In this document: piece after piece, positions 1-7,153 of the stretch
Layout: the number at the start of each line of letters is the position of its first letter
How positions within the stretch are numbered: position 1 is the stretch's first letter
Assembly (NCBI RefSeq): GCF_900101395.1
Contig: NZ_FMZO01000027.1
Span: forward strand, 1-49,515
Direction of reading: 5' to 3'
Source of the DNA: Niabella drilacis
Lineage (GTDB): Bacteria; Bacteroidota; Bacteroidia; Chitinophagales; Chitinophagaceae
Length of the DNA stretch: 49,515 nucleotides
Program-made: the position numbers and the translations under genes
The notes under the pieces: model-generated
Databases searched by the model: none
What the model saw: the letters and a program-made list of their open reading frames with translations, nothing else
Told to the model about the DNA's origin: nothing

Positions 1-184
1 GGAAGGCATGGCGGCCGACATTGTGATCTTTGACCCCGAAAAAGTACAGGACCTCGCTACTTTTGAAAAACCCCATGCCTACTCCACCGGGTTTGCCTAT
101 GTGCTGGTGAATGGGAAAGTTACCGTGGACCGGGGGCGGCATACGGGGGAAAGAAACGGAAAAACGCTTCGCAACGGCCTGTAA
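1..184 (+). CDS. C-terminal end of a D-aminoacylase-like amidohydrolase (partial)
   Basis: Reading from base 2, the window opens inside a gene whose last 60 codons encode a typical amidohydrolase tail: GMAADIVIFDPEKV, then HAYSTGF, VLVNGKV and a GKTLRNG ending. This matches the composite beta-sandwich end of N-acyl-D-amino-acid deacylases (D-aminoacylase family), which hydrolyse N-acylated D-amino acids with a metal centre. The catalytic part lies outside the window, so activity cannot be judged. The TAA stop (182-184) is the first base triplet of a 136-bp repeat that starts with three in-frame TAA codons, so the repeat itself supplies the stop. The protein end looks nearly full length for the family, but a few native residues may have been replaced. 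Confidence 0.75.
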   Translation, partial: EGMAADIVIFDPEKVQDLATFEKPHAYSTGFAYVLVNGKVTVDRGRHTGERNGKTLRNGL

Positions 185-317
185 TAATAAGCCGGCATCA
201 AAATTATTTCTTTTCTCGGTCAGTGAGGACACTGACCGTGGCGTGGGCCGTGGTTTGTGTCCTCACAAACCACTAGTAATTACGCATTTTAATAAAATTG
301 ATTCCGGTTCATTATAA
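182..317 (+). repeat. 136-bp REPIN-like repeat, copy 1 (perfect inverted copy at 26563-26698)
   Basis: These 136 bases are identical to the reverse complement of 26563-26698. The core holds two hairpins: arms 217-225/230-238 with loop AGGA, and arms 250-259/264-273 with loop TCCT. The two are versions of one palindrome, GGTnnGTGAGGACACnnACC, in opposite orientation and separated by 11 bases, which is the layout of a REPIN (paired REP sequences). GTGAGGACAC (223-232) is fully complementary to GTGTCCTCAC (257-266), so one long hairpin can also form. About 35-45 bases of non-palindromic sequence on each side belong to the repeat too, unlike a bare REP. Confidence 0.9.
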
Positions 318-355
318 GGCGGCTGTTATAAACCCATCGCACAACACCTAAAAAG

Positions 356-389
356 AAGAAGCCGTCCCTGTTGTAAGAGACGGCTTCTT
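356..389. terminator. Bidirectional intrinsic terminator
   Basis: An 11-bp perfect stem (356-366 with 379-389, AAGAAGCCGTC) has T-rich sequence on both sides. On the minus strand it lies 22 bases beyond the stop codon of the relic DUF4983 gene (412-487) and now also serves the secreted-protein gene 506-985. On the plus strand it can end transcription leaving the amidohydrolase gene. Confidence 0.8.
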
Positions 390-411
390 TCCTTTAATCC
401 TTTTCTTTATT

Positions 412-487
412 TTACCGGATAAATTCCTGGTCAAACTGGGACAACCATTCTTTGCCCTCCAGGCCCCATTCCGTTTTTACGGGAACC
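412..487 (-). pseudogene. Relic 3' end of a third AP-like/LamG/DUF4983 gene
   Basis: The 76 bases 412-487 match the last 25 codons and stop of the gene ending at 1524, with 6 mismatches (about 92% identity) and no gap. They translate to a tail containing KTEWGLEGKEWLS and ending in FIR. Homology stops abruptly at 487, and an unrelated small gene begins 18 bases further on. No start or body remains, so this is a dead fragment, probably left by deletion or recombination between paralogues. Its own terminator (356-389) is preserved. Confidence 0.8.
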
Positions 488-505
488 GGCCATCTATGGA
501 GTTTA

Positions 506-985
506 CTATTTCCTGGTCAGCGTCCCCACCCTAAAATTGCTCGAATTGTACCGGATGTAAATATGCGCTATATCATACCCGTCCACATAAACCGGAAAGT
601 TCAAATGGCCTGTTGCGTTTGGATGATAAGCAACTCCATATTGGTCAACAACTTTATAATCCCCGGTAGTTGGTCCTACAAAATAAAAGGTTTTCCAGCC
701 GGTAGTAGCATGGTAAACCTTTGTACTATCGTTAACGCCTGGATAAAAAGAGCCTACCGGGAAATCATGCTGCAGCGCCATATTATAGGCTGACGAGGTA
801 GTGGTTTCATTTACTACAACAGCAGTGAACGTGAGAAGAAGCTTGCTGTGGTTGCCTGACACCTGCTCAACTATACTATGGCAACTTCCCCATAAAGGTT
901 TTGGCCACCATACAGAGGCCGCGGTGGTTTTTGTGATAACAGTCAGACAAAAAAAAGCGGTAAAGAGCACAATACGTTTTTTCAT
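506..985 (-). CDS. Small secreted protein of unknown function
   Basis: This 159-residue protein starts at an ATG (985-983) followed by a clear Sec signal peptide: MKKR, a hydrophobic stretch to about residue 19, then a likely cut near TTAAS (residue 23). The mature part is rich in Tyr, Thr, Asn and Val, as in extracellular beta-sandwich proteins, and has two Cys, one before and one after the cut. I recognise no family. It stands alone between the repeat-rich gap on its right and the DUF4983 relic on its left, with the relic's terminator downstream. Its position directly against the relic suggests it arrived or was joined there in the rearrangement that destroyed that gene. Confidence 0.6.
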   Translation of the reverse strand: MKKRIVLFTAFFCLTVITKTTAASVWWPKPLWGSCHSIVEQVSGNHSKLLLTFTAVVVNETTTSSAYNMALQHDFPVGSFYPGVNDSTKVYHATTGWKTFYFVGPTTGDYKVVDQYGVAYHPNATGHLNFPVYVDGYDIAHIYIRYNSSNFRVGTLTRK

Positions 986-1124
986 GGCAATAAAATTTTA
1001 GTTTACAGGATAATACTTTATAAAGTTAACGAATATTCGTATGTATACTGCTTATTCAGGGCAAACGCATCTAAATTGGGCGAAAAGAGCACACCAGGAG
1101 CATTTTCAGGTACTGTAAGTGCCT

Positions 1125-1266
1125 CGTATTTATAGCAAGATATTAAAGGGAAAAGCCGGCTCCTGTAGGAGCCGCGTAAAATTTCGGGCCAAACAAACAC
1201 GCGGCTCCTACAGGGGCCGGGTTGATAAAACAGCAGATTACTATAAACACGCTGCTCCTCCGGAGC
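1125..1266. repeat. Composite palindromic repeat, copy 1
   Basis: From outside inwards this element has a conserved arm (CGTATTTATAG, 1125-1135; CTATAAACACG, 1241-1251) and, 20-22 bases inside each arm, a hairpin (1158-1173 and 1203-1218). The two hairpins are near-perfect inverted copies of each other, with one mismatch over 20 bases. A further hairpin, GCTCC/GGAGC, follows at 1254-1266. The same plan recurs at 26762-26886. Apart from this element and the terminator at 1468-1503, I see nothing else in the gap 986-1467. Confidence 0.75.
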
Positions 1267-1467
1267 TGAACAATGCTGAAATCAGATGCGTTTGCCCTGA
1301 CTACTTATTATTAATGCTATTTTCATGGTATATGCATGCCTGATAAGCGGTGTTTTTGCCCTGCAACAGCAGCAATCCACCGGTAACACGTGGGAGCAGC
1401 CCGGATGATTGAAACGAGCGCTGGAGTATGCTTTTGAATTGCCATCAGATCCGTATACCAACAACTA

Positions 1468-1503
1468 AAATGGCTGCAGAAATTATAGTTTCTGCAGCCA
1501 TTT
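1468..1503 (-). terminator. Terminator of the eleven-gene SusCD operon
   Basis: A perfect 15-bp stem (1468-1482 with 1489-1503) closes a 6-base loop, 20 bases after the stop codon of the last operon gene (1524). The minus strand continues with a short AT-rich tail. No comparable hairpin is seen in the intergenic gaps inside the operon, which supports a single transcript. Confidence 0.85.
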
Positions 1504-1523
1504 CTTGTATTCACTTCCTTTAT

Positions 1524-3290
1524 TTACCGGATAAATTCCCGGTCAAACTGGGATAACCATTCTTTACCCTCCAGACTCCATTCCGTTTTTACCGGAACCC
1601 TCAGCCAGTAAAAGATCTGGGCAGCCACATCCTGGGTACGAAGCAATAAGGGGGCCAGCTGCTGACCTGTAACAAAGGGCGCACAGGGACTGTCATCTAC
1701 CCAGCTCCAGGCATAATCGCCCTGGATCTTGAAATCATATCCAAGCGGCGCCTTATTCTTAAACACAGCACCCGCTCCTACACCATCGTTAGCCGGCCAG
1801 TAGCCGATGAGATTGTCCTTTTTCGGGTGTTGTGCCATATCTGCGATACACAGCCCGGCCTTGATCTCGGCTTCCGTAAGCGCTTCGTTATACATTTTGA
1901 TCTCGCTGAAATAGATCGGAATATCCACTGCCCCATTCGAAAACATATATCCCAGCCGAAGGGGTGCTGTTGAATTAAGGTTACCCTGTTCCGTAATTTC
2001 CATGGGAGCCGAAGAAAGGCCATCCGTAAAGGTCTGCATATACCGTTTGTCACCAACCATCTTCACAACCGTAGTAAGGGTGTGCCATTTGTTATCGGCA
2101 ATTTCAAGCGGCGAGTCTTCGGTCTCCTTCCATCCGTTGTTCAAAGGATTTCCTACCGCTCCGCGCCATTTCTTTTGCGCCATCATAATATACCAGCCCC
2201 GGTCTGTTTGAGCACCGTTAGGTGCCTGGGTACCGGCAAAGCGGGTATAACCATAGCCCTGGTTGGTGGGGATCTTTACCTTCATTTCAAAGGTAAAATT
2301 CTGCTTGTCTCCAAAACTATACAGCCCGTTATCGTTGGGAATGCTGGCATTTACCAATCCATTGCCCGATGTTCCTTTTAAAAGCACCCCGGTCCGCTTG
2401 CTGCTCTGGATCTCGTAACCGGTTAACTGTTCGTTATAATAAAGCGCGAACATATTCCGCTCTGCCTCGGTAGGGCCGCCATATTTATTGCCGGAACCGC
2501 CGTGATTGGAAACCACGATCACCAGCCAGTCTTCCTTCTTGTTGTATTCCGGCCGGGCCTTTAGGGCCGCCATGATCTCGCCTATATAACCATCGATTTT
2601 TGTAACGGCATCCTTATAACCGGGATCAGAAGCGGAAAAAGCGCCCTGCTTGCCCGCCTGGTTCAGCCCGCTGAACTCCAGTACCATCAGGTCCGGGTCC
2701 CCGTTCTTTAATTGCGCCACGGCAGAATCCTTCACCTGTTTATCATCCGCCGTTTGTATCTGCTTTTTAGAGTCCGCCAATAATGTACCCAGCCAGCTCT
2801 TCCAGGAGGATACCGTTACCGTGTTCAAAAGCCCCTTGGAGGAGGTTAACAGGTAGTTGAGGAAACTCGGGTAGGTCTTTATGTTTTTATGCTCATCCGT
2901 ACCCGAAGGGGGGGTATAAATAAAACTGCTGTCCCTGATCCCGTGCAGCTCATATGATACACCGGTTACCATCGATTTCCAGGTAGCCGCATCCGTTGTA
3001 GCCGTTTCGGAAATGCCATCAAAAGAATATTTACTGTGCTTCAGCAGTTCGGTAATTGCCGGCGGTTTAATGGCTTTAAACGCAGGTCCTACCCCACCAT
3101 CGATGCCGATGAGCAGCACTTTACGCCCTCCCCCCTGGGTGCTATCCCCTGTGGACAGGTCTTCAAAAACGGGAGGAGGATCCGCATATTTTGTACACGC
3201 CCCAACCGTGAGCGCCAGCATACCGGCAAAAAATAACCACTTTATATTTTGTTTCATAACGATCTTCATTTTACTTTTTGGTCTTTTCAT
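1524..3290 (-). CDS. Alkaline-phosphatase-like lipoprotein with LamG domain and DUF4983 tail (paralogue 2)
   Basis: This 588-residue lipoprotein has a lipobox ending at Cys32. Residues about 56-280 have the layout of the alkaline phosphatase/phosphodiesterase superfamily: IGIDGGVG with D64, a TxTxxxxW region (96-104) before VTG, a GYxxAVxxxD segment (D233) and a strand ending SNHG (261-264). Key metal ligands are changed: the usual DxxGH is N210-Q-A-G-K214 and SDHG is SNHG. A LamG jellyroll follows (about 310-470), then a DUF4983-like tail whose DVAAQIFYWL...W.LEG pattern resembles the C-terminal segment of active phosphodiesterases. It is the last gene of the operon, 20 bases after the M60-like gene. 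I infer a non-catalytic surface binding protein. ATG codons at 3290 and 3269 are both possible starts. Confidence 0.8.
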   Translation of the reverse strand: MKRPKSKMKIVMKQNIKWLFFAGMLALTVGACTKYADPPPVFEDLSTGDSTQGGGRKVLLIGIDGGVGPAFKAIKPPAITELLKHSKYSFDGISETATTDAATWKSMVTGVSYELHGIRDSSFIYTPPSGTDEHKNIKTYPSFLNYLLTSSKGLLNTVTVSSWKSWLGTLLADSKKQIQTADDKQVKDSAVAQLKNGDPDLMVLEFSGLNQAGKQGAFSASDPGYKDAVTKIDGYIGEIMAALKARPEYNKKEDWLVIVVSNHGGSGNKYGGPTEAERNMFALYYNEQLTGYEIQSSKRTGVLLKGTSGNGLVNASIPNDNGLYSFGDKQNFTFEMKVKIPTNQGYGYTRFAGTQAPNGAQTDRGWYIMMAQKKWRGAVGNPLNNGWKETEDSPLEIADNKWHTLTTVVKMVGDKRYMQTFTDGLSSAPMEITEQGNLNSTAPLRLGYMFSNGAVDIPIYFSEIKMYNEALTEAEIKAGLCIADMAQHPKKDNLIGYWPANDGVGAGAVFKNKAPLGYDFKIQGDYAWSWVDDSPCAPFVTGQQLAPLLLRTQDVAAQIFYWLRVPVKTEWSLEGKEWLSQFDREFIR

Positions 3291-3310
3291 TATTGCAGGC
3301 TCCCTTGTCC

Positions 3311-5347
3311 TCAGGGTTTTATTACATCCACTTCTGCCATAGAGCAGAAACCCTCGGCTGTTTGGTCGTAAGTATCTTGTATAGTTGGTACCGAAAGGCG
3401 AAGGTACCGGGCCGTAACAGTAGAGCTAAAGGCCAGAGTTTGCGGGGTATTATCCGTCGTAAGCGCGTAAGGACTACCCGAAGCCGTCGTCCAGTTTACC
3501 GCATCAATACTGGTTTCCAGCGTCAGGTTCTTGACCTTTCTAAATCCGCCGCTCGTCTGGCGCTGAACAAACTGGATACCGTTGATCTTCAGGCGGGAGC
3601 CAAAGTCGATGGTAATCCAATGCGGCACAGTGCCGATAGCAGCCTGCCATTGCGGGTGCCAGAAGGTATTTATGTTACCATCAATAATAGCGCTTGCCAA
3701 CCCATTGGGAGGCCCTTCTCCATTGGGTTCCTGGGAGCTAAAGGCCAGGATCGACCAGTTGGATTTGGCATAAAAATCCGGATCAAAGAAGTCATCGCCA
3801 CCGGTGCGGGTAATGGGGTTGTATTCCCATATTTTCTGGGTCATCAGCGGCAGGTCCTCCATTTTACCCAATGAAATATTGCTGATGGCAATACCCCAGC
3901 GCTGGAAAAAGATCTTCCAGTTCTGTTTGGTATAGTTACATAATGTTTCGTAGAAAAAGTCCTGCTTATCCTGGTCCGAGAGCGAGATCCGGTTGGCCCT
4001 CCGGGATTTTTTATACAATTCGGTTATAAAAGCCCATCCATCCTTTTGACCCGGGAATCCCCAGTTGGCCGGTATTTTATCGATGATCTGTACAAAGGGG
4101 GTCACCCTTGCAAATGGATCGTTCACGCGCTCGTCCGATCCGTTGAACAATTTAACCGAAATAGTACTGTCCTTTGCAAAAGCGATGGCCCGTTCCATGC
4201 TGGCAGCCAGCTTGTCATTTTTTGGGGGCCAGGCCAGGGGGTCATTCACTTCATTGCGGTGCGCTGCTTTAAAGGCAAACAGGAACCCGGTGGCCTCCGC
4301 CAGGCTGTTCCAGCTCCAGTAAAGGGGCTGCTGGTTGTTATGCCCTAACTGGTGATAGACACCCCAGGCCCCGCCTTTTTTCAGTGCATCCAGGTTGGTG
4401 AACTCATCAAACCATCCCTTGTCATTATACGTTACTACCGGATAACCGGAGTGCGCATACCCTCTTGCCGGCTGTATATCCTGCACCACCCGCCAGGGCA
4501 GCAGGGGCGCCTGGTCTCTTTCATCAACCGGGTTTTCCTCTAGCCCCTGCCATTTGTAAAAATCTTCCAGGATGGCATTATCCCAGGCGCTCATCAGTGC
4601 ATTGGGATCGGCAATAGGATACTGGAGGCAATACTCGCGGGGCACCACAAATACAATATTTTTGGAACGCAGCTCAATAAAAGGTACGCAGGAACCGGCA
4701 ATAGCGGCCTTCCAGTCTTCATTGGAAGTAACGCCCAGCACAAAATCCGGCGATTTTACCACGTTGCTGAATTTGATGGGTACAGGCTGTTCAACTGGCC
4801 GGGCCGGTATAATATAAATGGGGCCGCCATAAAGATTGCGTACATAATTGCGCCCCGGCGCCAACTGATTACGGGTTATAATTACGGGATCCCGCAGCGA
4901 GTTGGCGATAAAGGACAGGTCGTCCGTCCAGGCCCCTACCTGTACAGACAGGGAATATTCCGTGGAGGGAATGTCGATGATTACCAGTTCGCCGGGCGCC
5001 GCATACAAGCCGGTACTGAACTGTGGAACCGGGGGACGGCTGGTACGTAGAAATTCCGCCACATACTCATACTTCAGGTCCATGTTCAAACTCACTTCCA
5101 CCCGTGGCTCTTCCTTACAAACCAGCCCCGGAAATACCCGGGCTTTGTCGAACTTGCTGGCATCGATGGTGGCAATGGAAGTATCGATAGTAATAGAAGG
5201 TCCGTCTGCACCCTTATTTTGCGTGCCATCTTCGCTGATACCCGGGCTGCTCTTACGGCAGGAGATCATCAGGATCCCCGGCAGCACCAGGAACAGCATA
5301 TATTTCTTAAATATTTTCATGCGCTGCATCATATTCATTTTATTCAT
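3311..5347 (-). CDS. M60-like protein with altered HExxH (HQLGH) and F5/8C domain
   Basis: This 678-residue lipoprotein has its lipobox Cys at residue 30. The order is an N-terminal accessory region (about 60-190), an M60/enhancin-like peptidase domain (about 200-500) and an F5/8 type C (discoidin-like) carbohydrate-binding domain (about 525-678, with IDGNINTFWHPQW and WITIDFG). M60 enzymes use HExxH plus a downstream Glu and typically cut mucin-type glycoproteins. Here the motif reads H332-Q-L-G-H336 followed by NNQQ and E351: the zinc ligands are present, but the catalytic Glu is Gln (codon CAG, 4351-4349). I infer loss of normal proteolysis with retained glycoprotein binding. The start overlaps the stop of the preceding gene (TAATG), so translation is probably coupled. 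ATG at residue 10 is an alternative start. Confidence 0.85.
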   Translation of the reverse strand: MNKMNMMQRMKIFKKYMLFLVLPGILMISCRKSSPGISEDGTQNKGADGPSITIDTSIATIDASKFDKARVFPGLVCKEEPRVEVSLNMDLKYEYVAEFLRTSRPPVPQFSTGLYAAPGELVIIDIPSTEYSLSVQVGAWTDDLSFIANSLRDPVIITRNQLAPGRNYVRNLYGGPIYIIPARPVEQPVPIKFSNVVKSPDFVLGVTSNEDWKAAIAGSCVPFIELRSKNIVFVVPREYCLQYPIADPNALMSAWDNAILEDFYKWQGLEENPVDERDQAPLLPWRVVQDIQPARGYAHSGYPVVTYNDKGWFDEFTNLDALKKGGAWGVYHQLGHNNQQPLYWSWNSLAEATGFLFAFKAAHRNEVNDPLAWPPKNDKLAASMERAIAFAKDSTISVKLFNGSDERVNDPFARVTPFVQIIDKIPANWGFPGQKDGWAFITELYKKSRRANRISLSDQDKQDFFYETLCNYTKQNWKIFFQRWGIAISNISLGKMEDLPLMTQKIWEYNPITRTGGDDFFDPDFYAKSNWSILAFSSQEPNGEGPPNGLASAIIDGNINTFWHPQWQAAIGTVPHWITIDFGSRLKINGIQFVQRQTSGGFRKVKNLTLETSIDAVNWTTASGSPYALTTDNTPQTLAFSSTVTARYLRLSVPTIQDTYDQTAEGFCSMAEVDVIKP

Positions 5348-7098
5348 TATTGCAAATCATTAAAGGCCGGTATCCAGTAGCGCCCGTCCAGCTTCCAGCT
5401 ATCCGGCACCGCAATGCCCAGCCACTGGTATACCTGGAGCGATACATCGGCCGAATTGGGTACTGTTTTGTACACCGTAGGATCAACCTTGGGGCACACT
5501 TTATCTGTTACATCCACAAAATCGGTGGGACTGTAGGTACTTAATGTAAAGGGCTGTTTGTGCTTGCTGAGATCTGGCAGCAGCACCTTGTTGTCCTCTG
5601 TTATGGGGCTGGTGCCAGGCCAGAACCCGAGAAGATAGTCATTATAAGGATCATCCGCGGCAATTTCGGTCTTACAATAATTACCACTGATATAGCTTTC
5701 GGGCAGTGCAGTATTATAAAGCCGGATATCCGTTACGAGATAGTCGCCTAGATTTGTATTATTATCCGGTATCAGGTTACCCACGGTAAGCGGTTCCGGG
5801 CTGTTCAGGTTGCCCCAGTCCGTAATATTCCGGTTCGCCATGGATACGCCATCGTAAAGCACCCCGTCGGTGTAGGTGTACACGTTGCGGGCGGCGCCTT
5901 CCTGTTTGATTACGGCGGTTAAAGCATGCCATTTGCCATCGGAGATGGCATGGCCGCGGATCTGCCGGTTGCTGGTATTGGGCGTGGTACGCCCGAAGTT
6001 GATCTGCCAGTAATTGCCTTCGAGGAAAAATACCCATCCTGTTTTCCCCCCGGAAAAACCCTGCCGTTTTGATAAAAAAGCGGGGTACCCATAGCTTCCA
6101 TTAGGGATCCGCACTTTGCACTGTATGGTATAGCTGCCGGTGGTCCCCATATCGTACAAGCCGCCATCATTAAAGACCCGGGCTCTTTGATTTTTGTTTT
6201 GGGTACCATTGTACTGAGGCGCTTTACCTCCATAGGGCACCCCCCCCTCCGGTTTGCTGTACATTTTGCTTACAAAGCGGAGGTTAAAGGAAAAAAAGAA
6301 GGTATTGTGGCGTTTATCATTAAACGCATACCAGTAGCCGGATCCCGGGTCATAGGCGGTATTGCTGCCCTTGTTGGAAGTGATGATCACCATCCAGCTC
6401 TCTGTTTTGTAGGAGGCGCGCGCCTGCAGCGCTTCTAAAATTTCGCCGATGTATTGATCAGTGCTGAGCACAGCTGCTTTGTAGCCCGCATCGTCGGCCG
6501 TATAAGATCCGGCACGGCCAGCAGCATCCACATCGCCCAGCTGCACAAACATAAAGGCAGGGTTCTGGCTCTTAAGCTCGTTAATGGCCGCATTTTTTGT
6601 TTCGGCATCGGAGGCCAATGCCTTTTTTTCGGTGGCATCCTTTGCCACTCCGTCGGGGATCAGGGCTGAGCTGCTGAACGATACGGTGCGGGCAGCAGGA
6701 TTAAAGGCTTTGATCCGGGTAAAAAGACTGGGGTACTGCGCAAAATCATTGGTAGCAAAATCATTGCCGGTTACCTTATGCTTGGCACTGTTTACCCCTG
6801 TTAACAGGGTAGCCCAGCCCAGGGCATTGGTTTGCTCAATATTGTCGCTATTTGATAAACCATCCCATGTGTACATGGAAAAACTGGTAAGGTTGTTCAG
6901 GGTGGGCGGGTTAATGGCCTGCACTTCGCTTCCAACACCTCCATCCACTTCTATCACTAATACTTTGCGGGCAATCACCGCATCATCTTTGCCCGCTCCC
7001 CCATCCAGCGGATTGAGAAACGGCTTATTGCAGGCCACCATGGTGGTTCCTAACAGCAATAGCAAAGCGGCTACATTCCTGGTATAAAAAGTACGCAT
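5347..7098 (-). CDS. Alkaline-phosphatase-like lipoprotein with LamG domain and DUF4983 tail (paralogue 1)
   Basis: This 583-residue lipoprotein (Cys23) is a diverged paralogue of the gene at 1524-3290. The phosphatase-like core shows VIEVDGGVG (D52), a possible nucleophile T90 before W95 and LLTG, GDVDAAGRAG (189-197), D214, and a strand ending ITSNKG. The superfamily pattern would be DxxGH and SDHG; here H is R195 and DH is N242-K243, so at least three metal ligands are missing. A LamG jellyroll covers about 300-475. The C-terminus (VYQWLGIAVPDSWKLDG) resembles the end of an active phosphodiesterase domain, as if LamG had been inserted into the fold. It lies between the DUF5008-like and M60-like genes. 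I predict no hydrolase activity and a carbohydrate or protein ligand. Confidence 0.8.
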   Translation of the reverse strand: MRTFYTRNVAALLLLLGTTMVACNKPFLNPLDGGAGKDDAVIARKVLVIEVDGGVGSEVQAINPPTLNNLTSFSMYTWDGLSNSDNIEQTNALGWATLLTGVNSAKHKVTGNDFATNDFAQYPSLFTRIKAFNPAARTVSFSSSALIPDGVAKDATEKKALASDAETKNAAINELKSQNPAFMFVQLGDVDAAGRAGSYTADDAGYKAAVLSTDQYIGEILEALQARASYKTESWMVIITSNKGSNTAYDPGSGYWYAFNDKRHNTFFFSFNLRFVSKMYSKPEGGVPYGGKAPQYNGTQNKNQRARVFNDGGLYDMGTTGSYTIQCKVRIPNGSYGYPAFLSKRQGFSGGKTGWVFFLEGNYWQINFGRTTPNTSNRQIRGHAISDGKWHALTAVIKQEGAARNVYTYTDGVLYDGVSMANRNITDWGNLNSPEPLTVGNLIPDNNTNLGDYLVTDIRLYNTALPESYISGNYCKTEIAADDPYNDYLLGFWPGTSPITEDNKVLLPDLSKHKQPFTLSTYSPTDFVDVTDKVCPKVDPTVYKTVPNSADVSLQVYQWLGIAVPDSWKLDGRYWIPAFNDLQ

Positions 7099-7153
7099 CT
7101 TCCGTAATGATTTATGATATTCATTATTTTAATTTTCCTTACACCGGCAAGGG

